Position numbers and translations under genes: made by a program
Notes under the pieces: model-generated
Databases searched by the model: none
The model's input: only the letters and a program-made list of their open reading frames with translations
Told to the model about the DNA's origin: nothing
Shown here: in pieces, positions 1 through 10,172 of the stretch
How positions within the stretch are numbered: position 1 is the first letter of the stretch
Layout of the letters: the number at the start of each line of letters is the position of its first letter
Assembly: GCA_902826305.1 (NCBI GenBank)
Contig: CADEEH010000044.1
Location: 1-35,109 of the forward strand
DNA length: 35,109 nucleotides
Direction: 5' to 3'
From: an uncultured Burkholderiales bacterium
GTDB taxonomy: Bacteria; Pseudomonadota; Gammaproteobacteria; Burkholderiales; Burkholderiaceae_E

Positions 1-1
1 T

Positions 2-481
2 CCTGACGTCCTTCACCGACAGCCCGTTCTTCTTCAGCATCCAGGCGAGCGTGAAATACGGCGCGGTGCCCGGTGCCGATGCGGCCACGGTCTTGCCCTT
101 CAGGTCGGCGATCTTCTCGACACCGGCCTTGACCACCATGCCGTCGGCGCCATAGCTCTTGTCGAGCTGGAAGATCTGCGTGGTCGCCACACCGTTGGCG
201 TTCCAGACGATCCAGGTCTCCACCGTCGTCGCCGCGCATTGGATGTCGCCGGAGGCGATCGCCAGATGGCGGTCCTTCTGCGGGATCTTGCGGATGGTGA
301 CGTCCAGGCCGTTCTTCTTGAACAGCCCCGATTCCTTGGCCAGCGTCAACGGCGCGAATCCGGTCCAGCCGGAGATCCCGATCGCGACCTTGGTCTCCTG
401 CGCATGGGCACCGCCGGCGAATGCCGCGGCCACCAGTGCCGCTGTCGCGGCCACCCATCGAACGCGCCCATGACGTACCAT
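2..481 (-). CDS. ABC transporter substrate-binding protein, NMT1/SsuA-like (partial)
   Basis: Only the first 160 residues are in the window; the gene runs off the left edge. Residues 1-27 form a signal peptide (basic MVRHGRVRW start, hydrophobic alanine-rich core, cleavage after GGAHA). The mature protein begins [18 protein letters not shown] and continues with [15 protein letters not shown], the usual opening of NMT1/THI5-like and SsuA/TauA periplasmic binding proteins. These feed an ABC permease with sulfonates, pyrimidine precursors or other small organics; the ligand cannot be told. The ATG at 481 is chosen because GAGGAG lies about 10 bases upstream and the signal peptide follows at once. 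It diverges from hutH with 90 bp between. That placement suggests, but does not prove, a role in uptake linked to histidine or urocanate use. Confidence 0.85.
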   Translation of the reverse strand, partial: MVRHGRVRWVAATAALVAAAFAGGAHAQETKVAIGISGWTGFAPLTLAKESGLFKKNGLDVTIRKIPQKDRHLAIASGDIQCAATTVETWIVWNANGVATTQIFQLDKSYGADGMVVKAGVEKIADLKGKTVAASAPGTAPYFTLAWMLKKNGLSVKDVR

Positions 482-571
482 CGATCCCACTCCTCGCCCC
501 GACGGGCGCAGCGATGCCGGCCCGCGCCGGCGATGCGATCGAGTGTAATCCAAACCCTCCGGAAGCGATCG
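482..571 (+). promoter_or_regulatory. Divergent promoter region between the binding-protein gene and hutH
   Basis: This 90-bp gap must hold promoters for both directions. Toward hutH there is TGTAAT at 544-549 (five of six matches to the -10 consensus), which would start transcription near 556. GGAAG at 561-565 lies six bases before the TTG start. No convincing -35 is visible at the right distance, so the promoter may need an activator. A short inverted repeat, CCGGC-N4-GCCGG, sits at 517-530. No hut repressor gene (hutC) is present in the window. Confidence 0.3.
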
Positions 572-2095
572 TTGACGACGACCCTCGAACCCGGCCGGCT
601 GGATCGCGCGATGCTCGAGACCTGCCTCGCCGGCGGCCTCGTGCTCGGGTTGCCGGACGCGACCCGGGCCCGCATCGATACCGGCGCGGCCACGGTGGCG
701 CGGCTGACCGCCGGCACCGATCCCGTGTACGGCATCAACACCGGCTTCGGCAAACTCGCCCAGACCCGCATACCCGCCGACCGACTGGCCGAACTGCAGC
801 GCAACCTGGTGCGCTCGCACAGCGCCGGGGTCGGCGCGCCGCTGCCCGACGACGTGGTGCGGCTGGTGCTGCTGCTCAAGGCGGCGAGCCTGGCGCACGG
901 GCACTCGGGAGTGCGGGCGGTGCTGGTCGAGCGCCTGCTCGCGATGCTCGCCGCCGATGCGCTGCCGGTGGTGCCCGCACAGGGTTCGGTCGGTGCCTCC
1001 GGTGATCTCGCGCCGCTTGCGCACCTGGCCTCGACACTGATCGGCGAAGGTGAACTGCGCATCGCGGGCGCCGACCCGGTGCCTGCGGCCGAAGGCCTGG
1101 CGCGGCTCGGCCTGGCGCCGCTGGAACTCGCGGCCAAGGAAGGGCTCGCGCTGATCAACGGCACCCAGGTCAGCACCGCGCTGGCCCTGGTCGCCTGGCT
1201 GCGTGCGTCCCGGGTGTTCGACGCGGCCGTGTCGGCCGGTGCACTGACGGTCGATGTGGCCAAGGGCAGCGACACACCGTTCGACGACCGCATCCAGCGC
1301 ATCCGTGGTCACGCCGGACAGGTCGAGGTCGCCGCGCGCTACCGGGCCTTGCTCGCGGGCAGTCCGTTGCGCGCCTCGCATCTGGACTGCGCGAAGGTGC
1401 AGGACCCGTATTGCCTGCGCTGCCAGCCGCAGGTGATGGGGGCCTGTGCCGACCAGATGCGCCACGTTGGCGAACAACTGCTGGTCGAGGCCAACGGCGT
1501 CACCGACAACCCGCTGGTCTTTCCCGATACCGGCGAGGCCTTGTCCGGCGGCAACTTCCACGCCGAGCCGGTCGCCTTCGCCGCCGACAACCTGGCGCTG
1601 GCGATCTGCGAGATCGGCTCGCTGTCGGAGCGGCGCACCGCGATGCTGATGGATCCGGTGCTCTCCGGCCTGCCGGCGTTCCTGATCCGTGACGCCGGAC
1701 TGAACTCGGGCCTGATGATGGCGCAGGTCACCAGCGCGGCCCTGGTCTCGGAGAACAAGTCGCTGGCCTGGCCGGCGAGTGTCGACTCGATCCCGACCTC
1801 GGCCAACCAGGAGGACCACGTGTCGATGGCCACCCACGGCGCGCGCCGGCTGCTGGCGATGGTCGACAACTGCGCCGCGGTGGTCGCCATCGAGCTGATC
1901 GCCGGCTGCCAGGCGCTCGAGTTCCACCGTCCGCTGGCCAGCGCGGCGCCGCTGGAGGCGCTGGTCACCCGGGTGCGGGCCAAGGTGCCGGCGCTCGAGG
2001 TCGACCGTGCGCTCGCGCCCGATATCCGGGTGCTGACGGCGATGATCCTCGATGTGTCGCGTCCGCTGTTGCCGCCGTGTGACGCGGCGCCCTGA
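572..2095 (+). CDS. hutH: Histidine ammonia-lyase
   Basis: This enzyme removes ammonia from L-histidine to give urocanate, the first step of histidine catabolism, in the cytoplasm. The protein is 507 residues, normal for the family. It carries YGINTGFG near the N-terminus and the [14 protein letters not shown] segment whose Ala142-Ser143-Gly144 cyclises to the MIO cofactor. Other family motifs are CDKVQDPY-like [33 protein letters not shown] and [11 protein letters not shown]. The open frame extends upstream to 239, but the TTG at 572 is preferred. It has GGAAG six bases upstream, it yields the expected MTTTLEPG-type N-terminus, and it puts the MIO serine at 143 as in the Pseudomonas enzyme. 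ATG 533 (520 aa) and ATG 611 (494 aa) are alternatives. hutU follows after 17 bp, so the two are surely co-transcribed. Confidence 0.95.
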   Translation: MTTTLEPGRLDRAMLETCLAGGLVLGLPDATRARIDTGAATVARLTAGTDPVYGINTGFGKLAQTRIPADRLAELQRNLVRSHSAGVGAPLPDDVVRLVLLLKAASLAHGHSGVRAVLVERLLAMLAADALPVVPAQGSVGASGDLAPLAHLASTLIGEGELRIAGADPVPAAEGLARLGLAPLELAAKEGLALINGTQVSTALALVAWLRASRVFDAAVSAGALTVDVAKGSDTPFDDRIQRIRGHAGQVEVAARYRALLAGSPLRASHLDCAKVQDPYCLRCQPQVMGACADQMRHVGEQLLVEANGVTDNPLVFPDTGEALSGGNFHAEPVAFAADNLALAICEIGSLSERRTAMLMDPVLSGLPAFLIRDAGLNSGLMMAQVTSAALVSENKSLAWPASVDSIPTSANQEDHVSMATHGARRLLAMVDNCAAVVAIELIAGCQALEFHRPLASAAPLEALVTRVRAKVPALEVDRALAPDIRVLTAMILDVSRPLLPPCDAAP

Positions 2096-2112
2096 ATCGA
2101 AAGGTCACGACG

Positions 2113-3837
2113 ATGAACGATCGCATCCGTCCCGCCGCCGTCCCCGCGTCCCGTCACGCCGACCGGGTCATCCGCGCCGCGCGCGGTGCCACGATCAGCA
2201 CGAAGAGCTGGCTCACCGAGGCGGCGCTGCGCATGTTGTGCAACAACCTCGACCCCGAGGTCGCCGAGAATCCGGCCGAACTGGTGGTCTACGGCGGCAT
2301 CGGCCGCGCCGCGCGCGACTGGCCGTCGTTCGACGCGATCGTCGAGGTGCTCAAGCGCCTCGCCGATGACGAGACGCTGCTGGTGCAATCCGGCAGGCCG
2401 GCCGGTGTGTTCCGCACCCATGCCGACGCACCCCGGGTGCTGCTGGCCAACTCGAACCTGGTGCCACGCTGGGCGACCTGGGAACACTTCAACGAACTCG
2501 ATCGCGCCGGCCTGATGATGTACGGCCAGATGACCGCGGGGTCGTGGATCTACATCGGCAGCCAGGGCATCGTGCAGGGCACCTACGAGACGTTCGTCGA
2601 GGCCGGTCGCCAGCACTACGGCGGCGACCTGGCCGGGCGCTGGATCCTGACCGCGGGTCTCGGCGGCATGGGGGGCGCGCAGCCGCTGGCCGGTGTGTTC
2701 GCCGGCGCCTGTGTGCTCGCGATCGAGGTCCAGCCTTCGAGCCTGGCGATGCGGCTGCGCACGCGTTACCTGGACCGCGAGGCGAAGGACCTCGACGAGG
2801 CGCTGGCGCTGATCGCTGATGCCTGCTCACGGCGCGTGGCGATCTCGGTCGGCCTGCTCGGCAACGCGGCCGAACTGGTGCCGGAGATCGCCGCACGAGC
2901 GCGCGCCGGGACGCTGGCTGCGCCGCTGCCGTCGATCGTCACCGACCAGACCTCGGCGCACGATCGGATCAACGGCTATTGCCCGGCGGGCTGGAGCGTC
3001 GAGCGCTGGCGCGAGACCGCCCGTACCGACCCGGCCGCGGTCAGCGCCGCGGCCGCCGAGTCGATGAAGGTCCATGTCGCGGCGATGCTCGAATTCCACC
3101 GGATGGGGGTGCCGACGGTCGACTACGGCAACAACATCCGCCAGGTCGCGTTCGATGCCGGCCTGGCCGATGCGTTCGACTTTCCGGGCTTCGTGCCGGC
3201 CTACATCCGGCCGCAGTTCTGCCGCGGCATCGGCCCATTCCGCTGGGTCGCGCTGTCCGGCGACCCGGACGACATCCGGCGCACCGACGACAAGATCCGC
3301 GAGCTGTTCCCGCAGCATGCCCACCTGCACCGCTGGCTCGACATGGCGCGCGAGCGGATCGCGTTCCAGGGGTTGCCGGCGCGCATCTGCTGGCTCGGCC
3401 TGGGCGAGCGGCACCTGGCCGGGGTCGCGTTCAACCGGATGGTCGCCTCGGGTGAGCTGAAGGCACCGATCGTGATCGGTCGCGACCACCTGGATTCGGG
3501 CTCGGTCGCCTCGCCGAATCGCGAGACCGAATCGATGCGCGACGGGTCGGACGCGGTGTCGGACTGGCCGCTGCTCAATGCGCTGCTGTCCACCGCCGGC
3601 GGAGCGACCTGGGTCAGCCTGCACCACGGCGGCGGCGTCGGCATGGGTTATTCGCAGCACGCCGGGGTGGTGATCGTCTGCGACGGGACCGCTGCCGCGG
3701 AGAAACGCCTCGAGCGGGTGCTGTGGAACGATCCGGCCACCGGCGTGATGCGACACGCGGATGCCGGTTATGCCGAGGCGATCGATTGCGCGCGCCGGCA
3801 CGGACTCGACCTGCCGATGATCACCGGCCGCCGATGA
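2113..3837 (+). CDS. hutU: Urocanate hydratase (urocanase)
   Basis: Urocanase adds water to urocanate using tightly bound NAD+ as an electrophile, giving 4-imidazolone-5-propionate. At 574 residues it is slightly longer than the roughly 557-residue pseudomonad enzyme; the extra length is at the N-terminus and near residues 265-275. Highly conserved blocks are AKSWLTEA-like [43 protein letters not shown], the NAD-binding [32 protein letters not shown] and [19 protein letters not shown]. The active-site cysteine is Cys426 in LPARICWLG. The ATG at 2113 has AAAGG about nine bases upstream. It lies second in the hutHUG run, 28 bp before hutG. Confidence 0.97.
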   Translation: MNDRIRPAAVPASRHADRVIRAARGATISTKSWLTEAALRMLCNNLDPEVAENPAELVVYGGIGRAARDWPSFDAIVEVLKRLADDETLLVQSGRPAGVFRTHADAPRVLLANSNLVPRWATWEHFNELDRAGLMMYGQMTAGSWIYIGSQGIVQGTYETFVEAGRQHYGGDLAGRWILTAGLGGMGGAQPLAGVFAGACVLAIEVQPSSLAMRLRTRYLDREAKDLDEALALIADACSRRVAISVGLLGNAAELVPEIAARARAGTLAAPLPSIVTDQTSAHDRINGYCPAGWSVERWRETARTDPAAVSAAAAESMKVHVAAMLEFHRMGVPTVDYGNNIRQVAFDAGLADAFDFPGFVPAYIRPQFCRGIGPFRWVALSGDPDDIRRTDDKIRELFPQHAHLHRWLDMARERIAFQGLPARICWLGLGERHLAGVAFNRMVASGELKAPIVIGRDHLDSGSVASPNRETESMRDGSDAVSDWPLLNALLSTAGGATWVSLHHGGGVGMGYSQHAGVVIVCDGTAAAEKRLERVLWNDPATGVMRHADAGYAEAIDCARRHGLDLPMITGRR

Positions 3838-3865
3838 ACCGCGCCGATCCGAACGGAGCCTGCTG

Positions 3866-4669
3866 ATGACGGTGTTCGAACTGAACGGCGGACAGGTGCC
3901 CTTGCTGGTGTCGTTTCCGCACGCCGGCACCGTGATCCCGGCGCGCATCGCCGAGTCGATGACCCCGGCGGCGTTCGAGCGGGAGGACACCGACTGGCAC
4001 CTGCCGCGCCTCTACGAGTTCGTCCGCTTCCTCGGTGCCTCGACGCTGGTGGCGACGATGTCGCGTTACGTGATCGACCTGAACCGGCCGCCGGAGGACG
4101 TGTCGCTCTACCCCGGCCGCGACACCACCGGCCTGGTGCCGCGCGACACGTTCCGCCACCAGCCGCTGTATCGCGACGGGGCCACGTTGACCGAGGGCGA
4201 GATCGCGCTGCGTCGCGAGCAGTACTGGCGGCCGTATCACGAGGCGCTCGGTTTCGAGCTGGCGCGGCTGCGCGCGCGGCACGGGATCGTGCTGCTGTGG
4301 GACGCCCATTCGATCGCATCGGAGCTGCCGCGACTGTTCGAGGGTCAGTTGCCCGACCTGAACCTCGGCACCGCCGACCGGGCCAGCTGCGCCGGTGACC
4401 TCGAACTAACGCTGGCCGATCTGATGGCCGCCCAGGACGACTTCACGTCGGTCGTCAACGGCCGTTTCAAGGGCGGGTTCATCACCCGCCACTACGGCAA
4501 GCCGCACGAAGGCATCCACGCGGTGCAGCTCGAGATGACCAAGTGCAGCTACATGGACGAACAGGCGCCGTTCGACTACGACGAGGCGCGTGCGGCCCGG
4601 GTGCGGCCGCTGCTCGAGCGCCTGGTCGTCAGTGCGCTGTCGTGGACGAAACGTCGCGGCCGGACTTGA
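3866..4669 (+). CDS. hutG: N-formylglutamate deformylase
   Basis: The 267-residue protein belongs to the N-formylglutamate amidohydrolase family and hydrolyses N-formyl-L-glutamate to glutamate and formate, the last step of the five-step Hut route. Visible motifs are FPHAG (17-21), [19 protein letters not shown] (71-89), LLWDAHSI (143-150) and the C-terminal [19 protein letters not shown] segment with likely metal-binding histidines and glutamate. It is not a ureohydrolase-type formiminoglutamase, which also carries the name HutG. The presence of hutF in the same cluster confirms the deiminase/deformylase branch. The ATG is preceded by GGAG about seven bases upstream. The last 41 bp overlap the 3' end of convergent hutI. 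Confidence 0.94.
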   Translation: MTVFELNGGQVPLLVSFPHAGTVIPARIAESMTPAAFEREDTDWHLPRLYEFVRFLGASTLVATMSRYVIDLNRPPEDVSLYPGRDTTGLVPRDTFRHQPLYRDGATLTEGEIALRREQYWRPYHEALGFELARLRARHGIVLLWDAHSIASELPRLFEGQLPDLNLGTADRASCAGDLELTLADLMAAQDDFTSVVNGRFKGGFITRHYGKPHEGIHAVQLEMTKCSYMDEQAPFDYDEARAARVRPLLERLVVSALSWTKRRGRT

Positions 4670-5891
4670 TCAGGCGCGACAGCATCCGGCCACCGAAGGC
4701 ATAGCTGAGGGCGGCCGGATCCTCGGTGTCCCATAGCGCGAGGTCGGCGACCCGGCCCGGCGCCAGCGCGCCGTGGGTGTCGCCCAGCCCGAGCGCGCGC
4801 GCGGCGTGGCAGGTGACCCCGTGCAGCGTCTCCAGCGGTGTCAGGCGGAACAACGTGCAGGCCATGTTCATCATCAGCGTGAGCGATGTGCACGGCGAGG
4901 AACCCGGGTTGCAATCGGTGGCGATCGCGATCGGCACACCCTCGCGCCGCAGCGCGTCCACCGGGGGCATCCGGGATTCGCGCAGGAAGTAGAACGCTCC
5001 CGGCAGCAGCACCGCGACCGTGCCCGCGCGTGCCATCGCCCGCACGCCGGCGGCGGTGGTGTGCTCGAGATGATCGGCCGACAACGCGCCGAACTCGGCC
5101 GCGAGCGCGGCTCCGCCCAGATCCGCCAGCTGGTCGGCGTGCAGCCGCAGCGGCAGCCCCGAGGCGCGGGCGGCGTCGAACACGCGCCGTGTCTGCGCTG
5201 CCGAGAAACCGATGCGGTCGCAGAACGCGTCGACCGAGTCGGCCAGCCCGGCGGCGAGCACGGTCGGCAGCATCTCGCCGATCACCTGATCGATGTAGGC
5301 GTCCGGTCGGCCGGCGAACTCCGGCGGCAGCGCATGGGCGCCGAGGAATGTCGTGTGCACGCCGATCCCGGTCTCGCAACCGAGCCGCCGCGCGACCCGC
5401 AGCTGCTTGCATTCGGTGGTGGTATCGAGGCCGTACCCGGACTTGATCTCGACCGTGGTCACGCCGTCGGCGCGAAGTTGCGCGAGCCGGCCCATGGCGG
5501 CCCGGAACAACGTGTCCTCGTCGGCGGCGCGGGTCGCGCTGACCGTCGACACGATGCCGCCTCCGGCCAGAGCGATCTCCTCGTAGGTCGCTCCGTTGAG
5601 CCGCATCTCGAACTCGCGCGCCCGGCTGCCGCCGTGCACCAGGTGGGTATGGCAGTCGATCAGGCCCGGGGTCAGCAACGCACCGCCGGCATCAAAACGG
5701 CGCTCGGCCATCGTGTCGCGCCAGCGGCTCATCGGCCCGACGTCGACGATCCGCTCGCCTCGCCAGGCCACGAAGCCGCGCTCGACCGGCGGCTGGCCCG
5801 GGATGCAGCGTGCGATCCGCGCGTCGACGATCGCCGACACCGGTCCGGCCGTTCGTGTGTCCTCGACAACGCGGCGTTCGTTCGGGTTCAT
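4629..5891 (-). CDS. hutI: Imidazolonepropionase
   Basis: This amidohydrolase opens the imidazolone ring of 4-imidazolone-5-propionate to give N-formimino-L-glutamate, the third step of histidine catabolism. The 420-residue protein shows the metal-dependent amidohydrolase pattern: HTH at 81-83 in [12 protein letters not shown], then [30 protein letters not shown] with His251, DHLEHT and [10 protein letters not shown] with Asp326. It is about 10-15 residues longer than usual at the N-terminus, so a start slightly downstream is possible. The ATG at 5891 has GGGGAG just upstream and is kept. It is transcribed opposite to the rest of the hut genes, tail-to-tail with hutG and head-to-head with hutF. 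Confidence 0.95.
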   Translation of the reverse strand: MNPNERRVVEDTRTAGPVSAIVDARIARCIPGQPPVERGFVAWRGERIVDVGPMSRWRDTMAERRFDAGGALLTPGLIDCHTHLVHGGSRAREFEMRLNGATYEEIALAGGGIVSTVSATRAADEDTLFRAAMGRLAQLRADGVTTVEIKSGYGLDTTTECKQLRVARRLGCETGIGVHTTFLGAHALPPEFAGRPDAYIDQVIGEMLPTVLAAGLADSVDAFCDRIGFSAAQTRRVFDAARASGLPLRLHADQLADLGGAALAAEFGALSADHLEHTTAAGVRAMARAGTVAVLLPGAFYFLRESRMPPVDALRREGVPIAIATDCNPGSSPCTSLTLMMNMACTLFRLTPLETLHGVTCHAARALGLGDTHGALAPGRVADLALWDTEDPAALSYAFGGRMLSRLIKSGRDVSSTTAH

Positions 5892-5958
5892 GGTCTCCCC
5901 ATCGGCGTGCGGCGCAGGGACGTCGTATCCGATCGTCCGATCGCATTATCATGCGCCC
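5892..5958. promoter_or_regulatory. Divergent hutI/hutF promoter with overlapping -10 elements
   Basis: The 67-bp gap holds ATTATCAT at 5945-5952. On the plus strand TATCAT (5947-5952) is a five-of-six -10 match whose start point, about seven bases on, would be the A of the hutF ATG at 5959. On the minus strand GATAAT (5950-5945) is a five-of-six -10 for hutI, leaving a leader of about 45 bases. The two -10 boxes overlap, so polymerase could serve only one direction at a time. A direct repeat, TCCGATCG TCCGATCG-like, lies nearby (5928-5943). No clear -35 is seen for either side. Confidence 0.5.
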
Positions 5959-7236
<1,278 letters not shown>

Positions 7237-7303
7237 GGTCCTGCGCAGACGATCTCGGCTTCCACCCTCGAACATCATTGCATCCCTGCCGACGACCGGT
7301 CAG

Positions 7304-7320
7304 GATGAATCCGATTCATC
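7304..7320. repeat. Perfect 7-bp inverted repeat GATGAAT-CCG-ATTCATC
   Basis: A perfect palindrome with a three-base centre lies in the 155-bp gap between hutF and the lipoprotein gene, about 70 bp before the latter's start. It is AT-richer than its surroundings and has no T-tract, so it is more like a protein-binding site than a terminator. A weak TTGCAT at 7278-7283 lies upstream and would put a poor -10 at its left edge. The regulator is unknown. The rest of the gap holds only the lipoprotein ribosome binding site. Confidence 0.4.
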
Positions 7321-7391
7321 GGGCTGTCCAAGGCGGATCCTGAGCTGCCTGCTGTCCCGGAGGAGGAAACATCCACTGCCGGAGGTCGTCC

Positions 7392-8198
7392 ATGAAGTTC
7401 CGTCCCATCGCCTCGTTGTTCATCCTCGCCCTGGTTGCGGCCTGCGGCGGTGGCGGAGGCGACGGCACCGCGATCAGTGGCACACCGCCGGCACCGGCAC
7501 CCGGGCCCACGCCGACTCCCTCCCCTGCTCCCTCGCCCACTCCCGCGCCCGCGCCAGCGGTCGATGGCGCGGTGCTGGCAAGTGCGTTCTGCAAGAACAC
7601 GCTGGCGCGTCACGGCGCACCGCTGGTCGGTGCCAGCCTCGTCGGGTTCGCCTATCCCGATCCGCAGGCCTTTCCGGTGATGACGCAGCAGTCCTGCGCC
7701 GAAGGTCCCGGCGACAAGCTCTATCTGTTCGGATCGAGCCGCTACGTCGGTTCCTCGCCCGACCCGTTCCCGAACATCGGCATCCGGTCGCCGATGACCT
7801 CGGCCAGCGGCCCGTTCGCGATCGGTGACACGATGCAAGTCTCGCTGCTGTTCGACGGCATGGTGATCGAAGAACACCCGATGGTGTCGGACGCCGGCTA
7901 TTCACAACCGGATGCCCCGCCGGTCCCGCTCGGCCGGACCTTGCGGACCTGGCACGCCACGGACGCCGCGAAACCGGGACGGGTCGACCTGCAGGTGCTC
8001 GACCATGCAACGACCGACGACCACCCGGATCCGATGTTCAAGGTCTGCTGGAACGTCGTCGTGCCCCCATGGTCCCGGCGCAGCTGCCAGGTGTACACGC
8101 GGCGCGATGGACTGTTCGTCGGCGTCGAGGTCACCGATTCGTCCTACGTGCGCGGCCCGGTGACCTGGTTCGGCTGGTGGGAGGGCATTCCCTTTTGA
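7392..8198 (+). CDS. Hypothetical lipoprotein with a proline-rich linker
   Basis: I do not recognise this 268-residue protein. Residues 1-17 are a lipoprotein signal peptide and LVAAC (14-18) is a good lipobox with Cys18 as the lipidated residue. A run of five glycines follows, then a Pro-Ala-Ser-Thr linker over about 32-56, then a globular domain of roughly 210 residues rich in Trp, Tyr and Pro. The domain holds four cysteines (FCKN at 67, QQSC, KVCW, RRSC) that could form two disulfides in the periplasm. It ends in VTWFGWWEGIPF. The linker suggests the domain reaches out from an inner or outer membrane anchor. The ATG has GGAGG six bases upstream. It is convergent with pcm and probably monocistronic; nothing links it to the hut genes beyond proximity. 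Confidence 0.8.
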   Translation: MKFRPIASLFILALVAACGGGGGDGTAISGTPPAPAPGPTPTPSPAPSPTPAPAPAVDGAVLASAFCKNTLARHGAPLVGASLVGFAYPDPQAFPVMTQQSCAEGPGDKLYLFGSSRYVGSSPDPFPNIGIRSPMTSASGPFAIGDTMQVSLLFDGMVIEEHPMVSDAGYSQPDAPPVPLGRTLRTWHATDAAKPGRVDLQVLDHATTDDHPDPMFKVCWNVVVPPWSRRSCQVYTRRDGLFVGVEVTDSSYVRGPVTWFGWWEGIPF

Positions 8199-8231
8199 CC
8201 CCGTGGGAGGCCGGCCGCCGTCGCCGAGCGG

Positions 8232-8255
8232 TCACCCGTCTTCGGCGACGGGTGA
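8232..8255. terminator. Hairpin between convergent lipoprotein and pcm genes
   Basis: TCACCCGTC (8232-8240) and GACGGGTGA (8247-8255) form a perfect 9-bp stem around TTCGGC, a loop that contains the very stable cUUCGg motif. A competing 9-bp pairing joins CGTCGCCGA (8219-8227) to TCGGCGACG (8242-8250). The site is in the 63-bp gap between two stop codons, the right place for a bidirectional terminator, but no T-tract follows on either strand. Confidence 0.55.
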
Positions 8256-8261
8256 GACCGA

Positions 8262-9011
8262 TCAGCGGGTCATCGGCACGAAGCTGACCGGCACGCTGCG
8301 CCGAACCTCGGTGCCGCCGTCGGCCCGCTTGAGGATGATGCGCAGTTCCTGCTCGCCGCCGCGGAGTCCGACCGGAATCACCAGGCGAGCGCCGGGCGCG
8401 AGCTGATCGACCAGTGCCGGCGGCACGTCCGGCGGCGCGGCCGTGACGACGATGGCATCGAACGGCGCGGCCTCGGGCCAGCCGAGATGCCCGTCGCCGA
8501 CGCGGATCTCGACGTCGCCATGACCGAGCGCGCGCAGCGTCGAGTGCGCCCGCTGCGCGAGCGGCGCGATGATCTCGACCGAATACACCCGCGCGCCGAG
8601 TTCGGCGAGCACCGCGGCCTGGTAACCGGAACCGGTGCCGATCTCGAGCACCCGGTCGCCGGCGCGGACCCCGAGCAGCTCGGTCATCAGCGCGACCATG
8701 AACGGCTGCGAGATCGTCTGGCCATGCCCGATACCCAGCGGCTGGTCGGAGAAGGCGCGCTGGTGATGTGTTTCGTCGACGAAACGCTCGCGCGGCACCC
8801 GCTGCATCGCCGCGCGCACCGGATCGGACAGCCGTGTGAGACCGGTGAAGGCCGCGGTCTCGCGGGTGTGGTGATCGATGTCGGCGAGCAGGCGACGCCG
8901 GGCGTCGGCGAACGCACCACCCTCGCTGCCCGCGGGATCGCCGCCATCCGTGCCGATCGCCGCCGAGCCGCCGAGGAGCCACGCGAACAACGTGCCGAGC
9001 AGGCGCTTCAC
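8262..9011 (-). CDS. Protein-L-isoaspartate O-methyltransferase family, with hydrophobic N-terminus
   Basis: The 249-residue protein contains a full Pcm fold. It methylates L-isoaspartyl residues with S-adenosylmethionine so that damaged proteins can be repaired. Motifs are VPRERFVDE (72-80), PLGIGHGQTISQPF (91-104), the SAM site VLEIGTGSGYQAA (121-133), VGDGHLGWPEAAPFDAI and TAAPPDVPPALVDQLAPGARLVIPVG. It is about 40 residues longer than E. coli Pcm; the extra N-terminus is MKRLLGTLFAWLLGGSAAIG, which looks like a signal peptide or membrane anchor, so this may be an exported variant. The GTG at 9011 lies five bases after the stop of the upstream reductase gene and has a poor ribosome site, so it may be translated by coupling. 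Last gene of the long leftward run. Confidence 0.85.
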   Translation of the reverse strand: MKRLLGTLFAWLLGGSAAIGTDGGDPAGSEGGAFADARRRLLADIDHHTRETAAFTGLTRLSDPVRAAMQRVPRERFVDETHHQRAFSDQPLGIGHGQTISQPFMVALMTELLGVRAGDRVLEIGTGSGYQAAVLAELGARVYSVEIIAPLAQRAHSTLRALGHGDVEIRVGDGHLGWPEAAPFDAIVVTAAPPDVPPALVDQLAPGARLVIPVGLRGGEQELRIILKRADGGTEVRRSVPVSFVPMTR

Positions 9012-9016
9012 GGCGT

Positions 9017-10105
9017 TCAGCGCGGCAGCAGCCCGCGCTGCTGCATCCGCTGCAGCCAGTGGAGCAGGCTGTCTTCGGTGTCGATGCAGCCGGTGAAACC
9101 GTGCTGGCGCAGCTTGATGCCGCTCAGCACCGAGTCGGGCGGATCGTCGATGCCGAAGGCGAACGCACGATCGGTGAACTGCCACGAGCTGCCGACCAGC
9201 CCGTCGAGTGTCGTCTCGCGCAGTCCGTGGCGGGCGACGATCCGGCGCCAGGTGTCGGCGTGGGCCGGCATCCCGGCCGTCAGGTTCAGCGGGCGCGGCT
9301 CGCCGGCGGGCATGCCGAAGTGCCGGGCGACCGACCCCCACAGGTCGTGCCACAACAGCGCGTCGCCATTGACCACGTTGTAGGTCTCGTTGGCGGCGAT
9401 CTCGTGGCAGGCGGCCCACTCGGCCGCCTGCGCGATCAGCCGGCTGTCGCTGCCGCCATTGACGTAGCGACCGCCGCCGGGCCAGTCGAGCGGCCGGCCC
9501 TGCTCGCGCAGTATCGCCGCATAGGCGCCGATCGCTCCGACGATGTTCATCGGACTGGACACCGCGTAGCCGAACACGATCTGCGGCCTGAGGACGGTGA
9601 ACGTCCAGGCGGCCTTCGGCTGCCGTTCGCGCAGCAGGTCCTCCTGCAGCCAGTAGAAGTTCTCGTGGGCATGACGCGGCCAGCGTTCCTTGCACGGCAC
9701 CGGTGCCGGTTCGACATGCCCGCCGTACGCCTTCGTGCCCTGCATCAGCGACAGATGGCGCAATCCCGGCGCCGACGCCTCGAGCGTGTCGAGCAGGTGG
9801 GTGAGCATCGCCAGGTTGACCGCCATCTGCCGCGGATCGCGCCAGCCGGCGATCAGGTCCGGCTGCTCGAACAGGGCGGCGAACATCAGGTGCGTGACCT
9901 TCGCCAACCTCGGCCCGGCCGCGCGGCAGGCGCTGGCGTCGGTCAGGTCGAGCGCCAGGTGGCCTACCCCCTCGGGCAGTTCCGGCGGGCGCCGGCGTGA
10001 CACGGCGATCACGTCCCAGTCGGGCAGGCCGGCGAAATGTTCGACCGCGGCCGCGCCGACCACGCCGCCTGCGCCGGCCACGAGCATCGTGTGTTTGGCG
10101 GACAT
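9017..10105 (-). CDS. SDR-family oxidoreductase of the PRISE type (progesterone 5-beta-reductase/iridoid synthase-like)
   Basis: The 362-residue protein has an N-terminal Rossmann nucleotide site GAGGVVG (11-17) in the pattern of extended short-chain dehydrogenases. It then shows the PRISE signature: MQGTKAYGGH with Lys125 and ENFYWLQEDLL with Tyr151, in place of the ordinary YxxxK pair. Family members reduce activated enones (1,4-addition of hydride from NADPH); plant members act on progesterone or 8-oxogeranial, and the bacterial substrates are mostly unknown. The ATG at 10105 has a strong AGGAGG six bases upstream; the longer frame from 10123 lacks one. It follows the AtuA pair by 67 bp, and pcm starts five bases after its stop. 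A role in reducing an unsaturated ketone intermediate of the neighbouring pathway is inference. Confidence 0.75.
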   Translation of the reverse strand: MSAKHTMLVAGAGGVVGAAAVEHFAGLPDWDVIAVSRRRPPELPEGVGHLALDLTDASACRAAGPRLAKVTHLMFAALFEQPDLIAGWRDPRQMAVNLAMLTHLLDTLEASAPGLRHLSLMQGTKAYGGHVEPAPVPCKERWPRHAHENFYWLQEDLLRERQPKAAWTFTVLRPQIVFGYAVSSPMNIVGAIGAYAAILREQGRPLDWPGGGRYVNGGSDSRLIAQAAEWAACHEIAANETYNVVNGDALLWHDLWGSVARHFGMPAGEPRPLNLTAGMPAHADTWRRIVARHGLRETTLDGLVGSSWQFTDRAFAFGIDDPPDSVLSGIKLRQHGFTGCIDTEDSLLHWLQRMQQRGLLPR

Positions 10106-10172
10106 CGGTTCCTCCTCGAGCACATCGCCGGGCCGCGGACGCGATCGCGCCGACGGTCCGTCCGTCGCGGCT

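Noticed and set aside
239-571. Upstream extension of the hutH frame
   Set aside because: It overlaps the divergent binding-protein gene, is Arg/Pro-rich and has no homology to HutH; TTG 572 explains the known length.
7490-7560. Repetitive CCG/ACT-rich stretch as a possible tandem-repeat locus
   Set aside because: It encodes the proline-rich linker of the lipoprotein; the repeat is irregular and in frame.
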